DNA from: Actinomadura rupiterrae | GTDB taxonomy: Bacteria; Actinomycetota; Actinomycetes; Streptosporangiales; Streptosporangiaceae | Length of the DNA: 64,000 nucleotides | Direction: 5' to 3' | NCBI RefSeq assembly: GCF_024172125.1 | Contig: NZ_JAMZEA010000005.1 | Span: 62,001-126,000, forward strand | In this document: one piece after another, positions 50,311 to 58,801 of the stretch | Numbering within the stretch: position 1 is the stretch's first letter | How the letters are laid out: each line of letters opens with the position of its first letter | Translations under genes and position numbers: made by a program | Notes under the pieces: model-generated | The model's input: the letters and a program-made list of their open reading frames with translations, nothing else | What the model was told of the DNA's origin: nothing | The model's database searches: none

Positions 50311-50343
50311 TAGTTATGACTCGAATCATTCGAACCATAACTA
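50311..50343. promoter_or_regulatory. 33-bp nested dyad: MarR operator
   Basis: Outer arms TAGTTATG (50311-50318) and CATAACTA (50336-50343) and inner arms TCGAAT/ATTCGA share one centre (50327). The element sits between marR (start 50277) and the MFS gene (start 50362), 18 bases before the latter, and is far AT-richer than its surroundings. Confidence 0.75.
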
Positions 50344-50361
50344 ATTGGAGCGTGGCGCCGC

Positions 50362-51549
50362 ATGCTGCTCTGGTCCTTGATGCTCGTCGTCTTCGGGTTG
50401 ACGACGGGCGAGTTCGTGGTGGCGGGGATCCTGCCGGACGTGGCGGGGAGCCTCGGAGTGTCGGTGCCGGCGGCGGGGCTGCTGGTGACGGCGTACGCGG
50501 TGGGGATGATCGTCGGCGGGCCGGTGGTGACCGTCCTGACGGCGCGGGTGCCGCGAAGGGCGCTGGTGGCGGGTCTGGTGGCGGTGGCGGTGGTGGCGAA
50601 CGCGTGGTCGGCGGTGGCGCCGGGCTACGCGTCGCTGCTGGTCGGACGGTTCGCTGCGGGGCTGGTGGTCGCGACGTTCTTCGCGGTGGCGATCACGACC
50701 GCGGTGGGACTGGCGCCGGAGGGCGGGCAGGCGCGGGCGGTCGCGCGGCTGACGGTCGGGATGAACCTCGGGATGGTTCTCGGGACGCCGCTGGGGACGC
50801 TGGTGGGTCACGCGGTCGGGTGGCGTGCGTCGTTCGGGGCGGTGGCGGTTCTCGTGCTGGTGGCGCTGCCGCTGGTGGTCCGGGCCGTCCCGGGTGGTGG
50901 TGCGGCGCTGGACGGGGTGTCGGCGGGGGCGGGTCTGCGGGCGTTCGCGGACCGGGGCGTCCTGGCGGCGATCGGGATGACGGTGCTGGGCAATGTCGGC
51001 GTGGTGATGGTGTTCAGCTTCATCGCGCCGTTGATGACGGACGTGGCGGGGTTCGCGTCGGGTGCGGTTCCGGTGCTGCTGCTGGTGTACGGGGCGGGGG
51101 CGGTACTGGGGAACTTCGGGGGCGGATGGCTGGCCGACCGCGCGCTGATGCCGTCGGTGGCGGGGCTGCTCGCGGTGCTGGCGGTCGTGTTGGGCGCGGG
51201 CTGGTTCGCGGGCGGGAACCGGGTGTCGGCGGGGGTGCTGGTGTTCGTCCTGGGGGCGCTGGCCTTCGCGGTCGTCCCGGGGATGCAGACGCGGGTGGTG
51301 ACGTCCGCGCGGACGGCTCCGGTGCTGGCGGTGGCGGTGAACGCGTCGGCTTTCCAGGTGGCGGCGGCGTTCGCGGGCTGGCTCGGCGGCCGGGTCATCG
51401 ACGCGGGCAGCGACGCGCGCGGGCTGTATCCGGTGGCGGCGGGCCTGACGGCAGCGGGACTGCTGGTGGCCATGGCCCTACTGCTGAGCGATCAACGTGC
51501 GGGCGGTCAGGCGCCGTCCGCGGAGCCCGAGGCGGTCGAACGAGTGTGA
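50362..51549 (+). CDS. MFS drug-type efflux transporter (DHA1 family)
   Basis: 395 residues with 12 predicted membrane segments. Motif D-like LPDVAGSLGVSVPAAGLLVTAY is near residue 25; the first cytoplasmic loop ARVPRRALVAG replaces the usual GxLaDrxGrr. The best resemblance is to Cmx/CmlR chloramphenicol and AraJ/YdhP-type exporters. Regulated by the divergent MarR protein. ATG 50362; no good ribosome site besides GGAG at 50347-50350. Confidence 0.88.
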   Translation: MLLWSLMLVVFGLTTGEFVVAGILPDVAGSLGVSVPAAGLLVTAYAVGMIVGGPVVTVLTARVPRRALVAGLVAVAVVANAWSAVAPGYASLLVGRFAAGLVVATFFAVAITTAVGLAPEGGQARAVARLTVGMNLGMVLGTPLGTLVGHAVGWRASFGAVAVLVLVALPLVVRAVPGGGAALDGVSAGAGLRAFADRGVLAAIGMTVLGNVGVVMVFSFIAPLMTDVAGFASGAVPVLLLVYGAGAVLGNFGGGWLADRALMPSVAGLLAVLAVVLGAGWFAGGNRVSAGVLVFVLGALAFAVVPGMQTRVVTSARTAPVLAVAVNASAFQVAAAFAGWLGGRVIDAGSDARGLYPVAAGLTAAGLLVAMALLLSDQRAGGQAPSAEPEAVERV

Positions 51550-51742
51550 GGCGGCCACTCGCGCGACGGCAAGGTGGCGGTTCGCGCGACGGACGCGGTC
51601 GGCCGGTTCGGTTTCGGCGCTGCGGGGGCGGTTGGTTCGCGGCGGGTGGCGGCCGGGACGCGGGTGGAGGCGGGGTTCGGCCTCCGTGCGTGTCCCGGCC
51701 GGTGCGGGGTCGGGCGCGGGCCCGTGGGGACGGCGTCCTGGG
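51550..51742. other. Gap between MFS gene and pyk
   Basis: Convergent 3' ends. GGCCACTCGCGCGACGG and GGTTCGCGCGACGGACG are loose repeats. No gene or clear terminator. Confidence 0.4.
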
Positions 51743-53176
51743 TCAGTCGTTGAGGTGGGCGATGGCGTCGCCGATGCGGTGGACGCGGAGGGCGTTGGTG
51801 GAGCCGGGGGTGCCGGGCGGGGAGCCGGCGACGATGACGACGCGGTCGCCCTTCTGGCAGCGTCCGGATTCGAGGAGTCCTTGCTCGACCTGGCGGACCA
51901 TCTCGTCGGTGTGGTCGGCGAACGGGACGATGAAGGTCTCGACGCCCCAGACGTGGGCGAGGCGCCCGCGGACGGCGGGGACGGAGGTGAAGGCGAGCAG
52001 CGGGATGGGCGAGCGGTAGCGGGAGAGGCGGCGGGCGGTCTCGCCGGACATGGTGAAGGCGACCAGGGCCTTGGCGTCGACGGTGGCGCCGACCTCGGCG
52101 GCGGCGCGGGCGATGGCGCCGCCGACGGTCTCGGGCATGCGGTCGAGGGTGTGGGTGGCGTGCAGGCTGGCCTCCTCGGCGGTCTGCACGATGCGGCTCA
52201 TGGTGCGGACGGCCTCGATGGGGTACTGGCCGACGCTGGTCTCGCCGGAGAGCATGACGGCGTCGGCGCCCTCGAAGACGGCGTTGGCGACGTCGCTGGT
52301 CTCGGCGCGGGTGGGGCGGGGCGCGCTGATCATGGATTCGAGCATCTGGGTGGCGACGATGACCGGGCGGGCCTTGTCGCGGCAGAGCTCGATGGCGCGC
52401 TTCTGGACGATCGGGACCTCTTCGAGGGGCAGCTCGACGCCGAGGTCGCCGCGGGCGACCATGATGCCGTCGAAGGCGGCGACGATCTCCTTGAGGTTCC
52501 GGACGGCCTGCGGCTTCTCGATCTTGCCGATGAGGGGGACGCGGATGCCCTCCTCGTCCATGATCTTGTAGCAGGTCTCGGCGTCCTCCGGGGTGCGGAC
52601 GAAGGAGAGCGCGACCATGTCGACGCCGAGGTGCAGGGCCCAGCGCAGGTCCTTCTCGTCCTTCGCGGTGAGGGCGGGGACGCTGACGGGGACGCCGGGG
52701 AGGTTGAGGCCCTTGTTGTCGGAGACCATGCCGCCGACGGTGACCTCGGTGGTGACGCTGGGGCCGTCGACGGCGGTGACGCGGAGGGCGACGCGGCCGT
52801 CGTCGATGAGGACGGTGTCACCGGGCGAGACGTCGCCGGGGAGGCCCTGGTAGGTGGTGGACACCTCGCGGCGGGTGCCGGGGACGTCCTCGGTGGTGAT
52901 GACGAAGGTGTCGCCGAGCGTGAGCCGGACCGGGCCGTCCGGGAACCGGCCGATGCGGATCTTGGGGCCCTGGAGGTCGGCGAGCACGCCGACCGCGCGG
53001 CCGAGGCGTTCGGCGGAGGCGCGGATGCGGTGGTAGACCTCCTCGTGGACGGCGTGGTCGCCGTGGCTCATGTTGAGCCGGGCGACGTCGACGCCGGCCT
53101 CGACGAGGGCGTCGATCCGCTCCGGGCTGGAGACGGCGGGGCCGATGGTGCTGATGATCTTCGCTCGACGGGTCAC
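51743..53176 (-). CDS. pyk: Pyruvate kinase
   Basis: Converts phosphoenolpyruvate and ADP to pyruvate and ATP, the last step of glycolysis. 477 residues. N-terminus TRRAKIISTIGPAVSSPERI; metal/substrate block VDVARLNMSHGDH; MVARGDLGVELPLEEVPIVQK is the active-site loop; K of the IGKIEKPQAV segment is the catalytic Lys. GTG 53176 is chosen over an in-frame TTG 53185 by family alignment. Two DasR-like sites lie about 70-100 bp upstream. Confidence 0.96.
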   Translation of the reverse strand: MTRRAKIISTIGPAVSSPERIDALVEAGVDVARLNMSHGDHAVHEEVYHRIRASAERLGRAVGVLADLQGPKIRIGRFPDGPVRLTLGDTFVITTEDVPGTRREVSTTYQGLPGDVSPGDTVLIDDGRVALRVTAVDGPSVTTEVTVGGMVSDNKGLNLPGVPVSVPALTAKDEKDLRWALHLGVDMVALSFVRTPEDAETCYKIMDEEGIRVPLIGKIEKPQAVRNLKEIVAAFDGIMVARGDLGVELPLEEVPIVQKRAIELCRDKARPVIVATQMLESMISAPRPTRAETSDVANAVFEGADAVMLSGETSVGQYPIEAVRTMSRIVQTAEEASLHATHTLDRMPETVGGAIARAAAEVGATVDAKALVAFTMSGETARRLSRYRSPIPLLAFTSVPAVRGRLAHVWGVETFIVPFADHTDEMVRQVEQGLLESGRCQKGDRVVIVAGSPPGTPGSTNALRVHRIGDAIAHLND

Positions 53177-53247
53177 GTAGCACAACGGTATCGAGTTACC
53201 TGCCGGTATCGGTATTTGGGCAGCTCATCGACCTCCAAGGTTCATCC

Positions 53248-53276
53248 AGTGGTCCAGCCCATTGGTCTGGACCACT
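53248..53276. promoter_or_regulatory. Two overlapping DasR-like (dre) operators upstream of pyk
   Basis: ATTGGTCTGGACCACT (53261-53276) matches the Streptomyces dre consensus ACTGGTCTAGACCACT at 14 of 16 positions. AGTGGTCCAGCCCATT (53248-53263) matches the reverse orientation at 13 of 16. Together they form an inverted repeat with 11-bp arms (CAGTGGTCCAG/CTGGACCACTG). They are 72-100 bases before the pyk start, where they could overlap the promoter. Confidence 0.6.
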
Positions 53277-53299
53277 GCACTCCCCCGCTCGGGTGGGCC

Positions 53300-53432
53300 G
53301 CCTCCGGCGGGGCTCGGGCCGCCGGGCGCGGGGCTCCGGCCGCCGGGCGCGGGGCTCCGGCCGCCGGGCGCGGGGCTCCAGCCGCCGGGCGCGGGGCTCG
53401 GGCCGCCCTCCGGCGGGGCTCGGGCCGCCGGG
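53300..53432. repeat. 21-bp tandem repeat 3' of the PfpI gene
   Basis: The unit GGGCTCCGGCCGCCGGGCGC plus G recurs at exact 21-bp spacing from 53331, with diverged flanking copies; about five in all. The last copy ends within 10 bp of the PfpI-gene stop (53439). Confidence 0.8.
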
Positions 53433-53438
53433 CGTGGG

Positions 53439-53993
53439 TCAGCCGCTGAAGGCCTCGACGGCGGCCTGGCAGAAGGCCTTGAGGTCGTCCGGTTTGCGGC
53501 TGCTGACCAGGCGGTTCGGGCCCGAGTCGCAGATGTGGACCTCCTCGTCCACCCAGGTCGCCCCGGCGTTGGCGAGGTCGGTGCGGAGGCTGGGCCAGGA
53601 CGTGAGGGTGCGGCCGCGGACGACGTCGGCCTCGACGAGGGTCCAGGGCGCGTGGCAGATCGAGGCGACGGGCTTGCCCGCATCGAAGAACCCGCGGGCG
53701 AAGGCGACGGCCTTCGGGACGGTCCGCAGGAAGTCCGGGTTGGCGACGCCGCCGGGCAGGACGAGGCCGTCGAACTCGTCCGGGCTTGAGACGTCGACCG
53801 TGGTGTCGACGGCGAAGGTGTCGGCCTTGTCGAGGTGGTTGAACGCCTGGACGCGCCCGGACTTGGTGGAGACGAGGCGCGGGGTGCCACCCGCCTGCTC
53901 CACGGCGTTCCATGGCTCGGTGAGCTCGACCTGCTCGACGCCTTCGGGCGCCACGAGGAACGCGATCGTCTTGTCCTTCAGGGTGGTGCTCAT
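53439..53993 (-). CDS. DJ-1/PfpI-family protein (type 1 glutamine amidotransferase fold)
   Basis: 184 residues. KTIAFLVAPEGVEQVELTEPW is the first strand-helix with the conserved Glu; the nucleophile elbow is ASICHAPWTL with Cys about 115, the His next to it completing the site. LVLPGGVANPDFLR is the preceding loop. Members are deglycases or proteases, or act in stress defence. ATG 53993. Divergent from an AraC-like regulator that may control it. Confidence 0.9.
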   Translation of the reverse strand: MSTTLKDKTIAFLVAPEGVEQVELTEPWNAVEQAGGTPRLVSTKSGRVQAFNHLDKADTFAVDTTVDVSSPDEFDGLVLPGGVANPDFLRTVPKAVAFARGFFDAGKPVASICHAPWTLVEADVVRGRTLTSWPSLRTDLANAGATWVDEEVHICDSGPNRLVSSRKPDDLKAFCQAAVEAFSG

Positions 53994-54035
53994 GATGTGC
54001 CCCCTCCGTCCTGGTCTGGTTACCTTGGAGGCCCT

Positions 54036-54049
54036 GCCCTGGTCAGGGC
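54036..54049. promoter_or_regulatory. Small dyad in the pfpI/araC intergenic region
   Basis: GCCCTG-GT-CAGGGC, a 6-bp perfect inverted repeat in the 78-bp divergent promoter region. A candidate operator for the adjacent AraC-like regulator; short, so chance is possible. Confidence 0.3.
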
Positions 54050-54071
54050 GGGTTATTCAAGGGGCGCGGGT

Positions 54072-54875
54072 GTGGGATACCGGGAGATGGCCGTCCCGGC
54101 CGGTCTGGGCCTGACCTGCTGGTGGTTCCAGACGGTTCCGGGTGATGCGGAGCGGTTCGTCCAGCTGGTGGTGCCGGACGGCTGCGTAGACCTGATCTGG
54201 TGGCCGGCTGACGCGGAGATCATGGTGGCGGGCCCGGACACCGGCCCGATGCCGACGCCTCTGGAGCCCGGTGCGGCGCTGGTGGGCGTCCGTTTCGCTC
54301 CAGGACGGGCGGCATCCGCCCTTGGCGTCCCGGCTGACGCCCTCCGCAACGCGCGCATCCCTCTCACCGACCTGTGGGGCCCTAGCGCTGCGCGCCTCCA
54401 CGACCGGCTCACTGTCCCGACCGGCCTGGATACGACCTCCGATTCGCCATCAGGGCGAACGCTTCGGCATCCAGGTTCGCCGTCAGGGCCAGTTGAGGCG
54501 GTCGAGTTGGCCGGGGCGGCGAAATTGCTGGTCGCAGCCGTTGAAGAGCGGGTTCGGACGGCGGAGCCTCATGATCCGATCGTGGGTCCGGTGGTGGCCG
54601 GGCTCGCGTCCGGGGCGTCCGTACGGGACGTGGCAGATGCGGTGGGGCTGGGCGAGCGGCAATTGCGGCGGCGGGCGCTGGCGTCGTTCGGATACGGGCC
54701 GAAGGTGTTGCAGCGCGTCCTCCGGTTCCAGCAGGCGCTGCGCGCGGCACGAGCGGGCGCGCCCCTCGCCGAGACCGCGCTGGACGCGGGCTACGCGGAC
54801 CAGGCGCACATGTCGCATGAGGTGCGCGAGCTGGCAGGCGTCCCCCTGGGCGTCCTGCTGGGACGCTCCGACTGA
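54072..54875 (+). CDS. AraC-family regulator with DUF6597-like N-terminal domain
   Basis: 267 residues. The N-terminal sensor-like part (about 1-110) has VQLVVPDGCVDLIWWP and VGVRFAPGRAASALGVPADALRNARIPLTDLWG, the usual layout of DUF6597. The C-terminal AraC HTH pair (about 165-262) has SVRDVADAVGLGERQLRRR and FQQALRAARAGAPLAETALDAGYADQAHMSHEVRELAG. GTG 54072 gives the expected start (VGYREMAVPAGLGL). Divergent from the PfpI gene, its probable target. Confidence 0.85.
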   Translation: MGYREMAVPAGLGLTCWWFQTVPGDAERFVQLVVPDGCVDLIWWPADAEIMVAGPDTGPMPTPLEPGAALVGVRFAPGRAASALGVPADALRNARIPLTDLWGPSAARLHDRLTVPTGLDTTSDSPSGRTLRHPGSPSGPVEAVELAGAAKLLVAAVEERVRTAEPHDPIVGPVVAGLASGASVRDVADAVGLGERQLRRRALASFGYGPKVLQRVLRFQQALRAARAGAPLAETALDAGYADQAHMSHEVRELAGVPLGVLLGRSD

Positions 54876-55209
54876 CCCGACCGCCGTCGCGCCATCAAGC
54901 CCGGCCAGACGCCTCCGCGCCATGGCCTGCTCAGAAGCGGCCGGTCAGGGGCCGTCCAGAGGCGCCTGCGTGCGGTCCGGAAGCACCGGTGATTGGACGA
55001 CGCGGATGGGGTGCGCGGGGTTGACGTCCGGTATCGGCCGCTTCTCTGGAGCGTTCCCACAGGGCGGCTGAGCTGCGCCTTTCCGCCCCTGTATATGATC
55101 TTGAACGCTGGGTTAGGAACATGCTCACCTGGCACCGTTACGCGCGTTACCGGTGTTGCGGCAGGTTCGTTCCGGCATTTCCCACGATCGGAGAGAGACG
55201 GGAGCCGGA
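54876..55209 (+). other. Upstream region of the phospholipase C gene
   Basis: 334 bp without a gene. GTATATGAT near 55090 is a plausible -10 region. Two direct CGTTAC words (55136-55151) occur near the gene. GGAG lies before ATG 55210. Confidence 0.4.
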
Positions 55210-56667
55210 ATGCCGGAGACGGATCCGGATGCGGGGCTGAGCCGGCGGCGGTTGCTGGGGGCGGCGGGAGCGGTCGCGGCCGCGGCGTTCGCGGCCGAGG
55301 TGCTGCCGCCCAACGTGCGAAAGGCCATGGCCGAGACGGCCGGGCCGGCCCGCAACGGCAGGCTGCGCGATATCAAGCACGTCGTGATCCTGATGCAGGA
55401 GAACCGGAGTTTCGACCACTACTTCGGGGTGATGCCGGGCGTGCGGGGATTCTCGGATCCGCACGCGCCGAAACTGCCGGACGGCAAGCCGGTGTTCTAC
55501 CAACCGGATCCGAACAATCCCGCCGGGTACCTGCTGCCGTTCCATCTGGATTCGCGGCGGACGAATGCTCAGGCGATCCCGTCCACGAGTCATGCGTGGC
55601 AGGTCCAGCACGACTCCTGGAACCAGGGGAAGATGGACCGGTGGCTGATCGCGCATTCGGCCAGGACCGCGGACGGCGCGAACTACCCGTACGTGATGGG
55701 TTATTACACGCGCGAGGACATCCCGTTCCACTGGGCGCTGGCCGAGCAGTTCACGGTGTGCGACCGGTACCACTGCTCGGTGCTCGGCCCGACGTGGCCG
55801 AACCGGCTGTACCTGATGTCGGCGTCGATCGACGCGGACGGCGGGCACGGCGGTCCGGTGACCTCGAACGTGGATCCGGCGCCGTACACGTGGAAGACGT
55901 ACCCGGAGGCGCTGACGCATTCCGGTGTGTCGTGGAAGGTGTACCAGCAGACCGACAATTACGGTTGCAACGTCCTGGAGTATTTCAAGTCGTTCCAGGA
56001 TGCGTCCGAGAAATCCCCGCTCTATAAGAACGGCCTTCGCACTTATGACGCGGGCCAGTTCGCCTATGATGCCAAGCACGACAAGCTTCCGACGGTGTCG
56101 TGGATCATCCCGACGAGCTACCAGTCGGAGCATCCGGATTACACCCCGGCTGCGGGCGCGGATTTCGTCGCGAGCCAGATCGATGCGATCGCGTCCAATC
56201 CGGAGGTCTGGAAGAAGACGCTGTTCATTCTGAACTACGACGAGAACGACGGGCTTTTCGACCACGTCCCGCCGCCCACTCCCCCGGCGGGGACGAAAGG
56301 CGAGTTCGTCGGCGGGCAGCCGGTCGGCGGCGGGTTCCGGGTGCCGTGCCTGCTGGTATCACCGTGGACGCAGGGCGGCTGGGTGGCGTCCGAGCCGTTC
56401 GACCACACCTCGACGCTGCGGCTGCTAGAGCGGCTGACGGGCGTCCGGGTGCCGAACCTGACATCGTGGCGGCGCAGGGCCTTCGGCGACCTGACCACGG
56501 CGCTCGGCGTGCCGCCGCGCGCCCGCCCGCCGCGGCTGCCCGACACCAAGAAGGAGCTGCGCCGGGCCGTGGACGAGGTCGCGCACCTGCCCGCGCCGGC
56601 GTTCCCGGGCGGCGCGCAGAGCCCGCCGCACCAGCGGCACGGGTCGCGTCCCAGGCCGCGGCGCTGA
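55210..56667 (+). CDS. Secreted phospholipase C (acid phosphatase AcpA superfamily)
   Basis: 485 residues. Tat signal with SRRRLLGAAGAVAAAAFAAE (about 11-30). The catalytic domain starts IKHVVILMQENRSFDHYFG, with the metal/nucleophile ENRSFDHYFG of bacterial PLC-type enzymes; later motifs are TWPNRLYLMS, WKVYQQTDNYG, NYDENDGLFDHVPPP and the late DHTSTLRLLE. It hydrolyses phospholipid or phosphodiester substrates outside the cell. It lacks the two C-terminal PLC repeats (DUF756) found in longer homologues. ATG 55210; operon with the next gene (31-bp gap). Confidence 0.9.
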   Translation: MPETDPDAGLSRRRLLGAAGAVAAAAFAAEVLPPNVRKAMAETAGPARNGRLRDIKHVVILMQENRSFDHYFGVMPGVRGFSDPHAPKLPDGKPVFYQPDPNNPAGYLLPFHLDSRRTNAQAIPSTSHAWQVQHDSWNQGKMDRWLIAHSARTADGANYPYVMGYYTREDIPFHWALAEQFTVCDRYHCSVLGPTWPNRLYLMSASIDADGGHGGPVTSNVDPAPYTWKTYPEALTHSGVSWKVYQQTDNYGCNVLEYFKSFQDASEKSPLYKNGLRTYDAGQFAYDAKHDKLPTVSWIIPTSYQSEHPDYTPAAGADFVASQIDAIASNPEVWKKTLFILNYDENDGLFDHVPPPTPPAGTKGEFVGGQPVGGGFRVPCLLVSPWTQGGWVASEPFDHTSTLRLLERLTGVRVPNLTSWRRRAFGDLTTALGVPPRARPPRLPDTKKELRRAVDEVAHLPAPAFPGGAQSPPHQRHGSRPRPRR

Positions 56668-56698
56668 ACCCGCCGGACGACTTCGAAGGAGGCAGCAG

Positions 56699-57823
56699 AT
56701 GCCGGTCAAGATCACCCGGCGGGCGGGGCTCGCGGCGGCCGCGCTGGCCGTCGCGGCGGCCGCGGCGGCCGCGGCCTGGCCTACGGCGGGCGCGCTGGGC
56801 CTGACGGGCGGGTCGACGCCCCCGCCGCCGCGTCCGCCGAACGCCGCGCCGAACCCGAACGCGTGGACGCCCGCGCCGGGCATGGTCCGCACGCGGTCCG
56901 GGTCGCCGCAGGGGTTCGTGGCGCTGTCCGCGCAGGGCCGGATCGCGCAGGTGGACGTCGCGACGCACCTGATCGTCGCGACGAGGATCCGGACGGACGC
57001 GGCGCGCGGCGTGGCGGTGACGCCGGACGGCCGGAAGGTCTACGTCGCCGATACCGGCCAGTACGACGTGGCGGCCGTGGACGCGGCGTCCGGCGCGGTG
57101 AAGAAGATCTTCGTGGGGCCGTACCCGCAGGCGGTGGCGGTCGCGCCGGGCGGACGCGCGGTGTACGCGGCGGTCACCGGCGGCGACACCGGCGCGGGCG
57201 GCTCGGACGAGGTGAAGGTCATCGACACCGCCGCCGACCGCGTCACCAAGACGATCAAGGTCGGCACCGCGCCGCGCCAGATCGCCTTCTCCCGCGACGG
57301 GCGCCGCGCGTACGTCTCCTACGCGGGCGGTGTCGGCGTCATCGACACGGCCACGGCCGCGGTCGTCCGGAAGATCCCCGACCCGTCCGGCGCCCAAGGT
57401 GTCGCCGTCACCCCGGACGGCCGGACCCTCCTGGTCACCAACCCGCGCGCCGGCGACACCTGGCTCGTCAACGCCGCGTCCGGCAAGGTCACCGCGAAGA
57501 TCCCCACCCCGGACCAGCCCTGGGGCGCGGCGATCACGCCGGACGGCCGCAGGGCCTACGTGACCCGCATGAACGCGGGCTACGTCGCCGTCCTGGACCT
57601 CGCGTCCCGCAAGGTCACCGCGCAGATCAAGGCCGGCAGGCTGCCCGCCCCGGTCGCCATCACCCCGGACGGCCGCGAGGCGTGGGTCGGCAACATCTTC
57701 TCCGGCAGCGTCACGGTCATCGACACCGCGTCCAACCGCGTCACGGCCACCATCGTCGGCGGCACCGGCACCAAACCCATCAACGCCGCCCCCCAATCCA
57801 TAACCTTCGCCCCAACCCCCTGA
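56699..57823 (+). CDS. Exported YVTN-type beta-propeller protein
   Basis: 374 residues. Signal/anchor at about 9-35, a Pro-rich linker (about 42-60), then seven or so blades of about 42 residues of the pattern VAVTPDGRKVYVADTG - VAAVDAASGAVKKIFVG. Blade starts are visible near residues 100, 140, 185, 225, 265, 305 and 345. Probably an extracellular binding or scaffold protein for the PLC encoded just upstream; no catalytic motif. ATG 56699 follows GAAGGAGG. Confidence 0.85.
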   Translation: MPVKITRRAGLAAAALAVAAAAAAAAWPTAGALGLTGGSTPPPPRPPNAAPNPNAWTPAPGMVRTRSGSPQGFVALSAQGRIAQVDVATHLIVATRIRTDAARGVAVTPDGRKVYVADTGQYDVAAVDAASGAVKKIFVGPYPQAVAVAPGGRAVYAAVTGGDTGAGGSDEVKVIDTAADRVTKTIKVGTAPRQIAFSRDGRRAYVSYAGGVGVIDTATAAVVRKIPDPSGAQGVAVTPDGRTLLVTNPRAGDTWLVNAASGKVTAKIPTPDQPWGAAITPDGRRAYVTRMNAGYVAVLDLASRKVTAQIKAGRLPAPVAITPDGREAWVGNIFSGSVTVIDTASNRVTATIVGGTGTKPINAAPQSITFAPTP

Positions 57824-57834
57824 CCGTCCCCACA

Positions 57835-58148
57835 GACTGCCCGGCCCCTGGCCGACCCGAGCCTTGGCGGCGGGCCCTGGTGGCCGGGCGCTTGACGATC
57901 CGAGCCCTGGTGGCTGAGCCCCGGCGGCCCGAAGCTCGGCGTCCGGAGGCCCGGCGCCCCGAAGCTTGGCACCCTGAGCCCTGGTCGGCCCAAGCCTCGC
58001 CAGCCCGAGCCCTGGTCAGCCCGAGCCCTGGCGGACCGAGCCTTGGCGAACCGAGATTCGGCGGACCAAGCCCTGGCGAACCGAGATTCGGCGGACCGAG
58101 CCCTGGCGGACCGAAGCCTGGCGGTCTGAGATTCGGCGGTGAGGCGGG
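57835..58148. repeat. Degenerate repeats between the propeller gene and mmcQ-like gene
   Basis: GCCCTGGCGGACCGAGC, CCTTGGCGAACCGAG and ATTCGGCGGACC variants recur about every 20-40 bp; GCGAACCGAGATTCGGCGGA occurs twice (58046 and 58075 areas). Ends at the stop codon of the minus-strand gene (58150). No gene in this gap. Confidence 0.65.
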
Positions 58149-58149
58149 C

Positions 58150-58506
58150 TCAGGTGGTGGGGGTGGGGCGGAGGCGGCGCGGGAGGGACGCGACCACGAC
58201 GTCGTAGGCCTCGCCGATCAGTTCGCGTACCGTCTCCGCGTCGAACTCGCCGTCCAGGAGGACGGTGACCCAGTGGCGCTTGTTGAGGTGGTAGCCGGGC
58301 AGGACGGTGTCGGGGTGCTCGGCACGCAGGGCGGCGACCTCGTCCGGCGGGAGCTTCAGGGAGACCGCAGGACGGTCGCCGCCCTCGCGGAGCAGCGCGA
58401 AGATCTTCCCGCCGACGCGGTAGACGGCGGGCTGGTCGCCGAACGGGAAGTCCTCGGTGGCTTCGGCGAGCCCGAGGCAGTGCGCGGTGACCTCGGCGGG
58501 CTTCAT
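58150..58506 (-). CDS. MmcQ/YjbR-family DNA-binding-like protein
   Basis: 118 residues. Typical features: CLGLAEATEDFPFGD, YRVGGKIFALL, SLKLPPDEVAALRA, GYHLNKRHWVTVLLDG (the HWV.. core) and the final LIGEAYDVVVASLP. The fold resembles CyaY-like small domains; the function is undefined. ATG 58506 follows GAGGAG. Confidence 0.88.
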   Translation of the reverse strand: MKPAEVTAHCLGLAEATEDFPFGDQPAVYRVGGKIFALLREGGDRPAVSLKLPPDEVAALRAEHPDTVLPGYHLNKRHWVTVLLDGEFDAETVRELIGEAYDVVVASLPRRLRPTPTT

Positions 58507-58514
58507 GACCACAC

Positions 58515-58790
58515 TCCTCTGCGCTGGCCGGACGGTTTCAGGGCACGCACCCCACTGCGCTGGTCGGACGGTTTCAGCGCACGTACCCCACTGCGTTGAT
58601 CGGAGGGTTTCAGGGCACGCACCCCACTGCGCTGGCCGGAGGGTTTCAGGGCACGTGCCCCACGGCGCAGGTCGGAGGGTTTCAGGGCACGTGCGCCACT
58701 GCGCGGATGGGAGGGCTTGAGGACACGTGCACCTCTGCGCTGGTCGGAGAGTTCCATGGCCGGTACTGCGCTGCGCTGGCCGGACTCCGC
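58515..58790. repeat. 36-bp tandem repeat between mmcQ-like and VOC genes
   Basis: About seven units of ACTGCGCTGGCCGGAGGGTT plus TCAGGGCACGCACCCC follow head to tail, at exact 36-bp spacing in the first five and decaying at the VOC-gene end. There are no unique spacers between units. Confidence 0.85.
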
Positions 58791-58801
58791 GCTGGTCGGT
58801 G

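Noticed and set aside
55110..55155. PhoP (PHO box) site before the phospholipase C gene
   Set aside because: Only one unit (GCTCACCTGGC) approximates the 11-bp box; the following units do not match.
58515..58790. CRISPR array
   Set aside because: Repeats are contiguous with no spacers and no cas genes are near.
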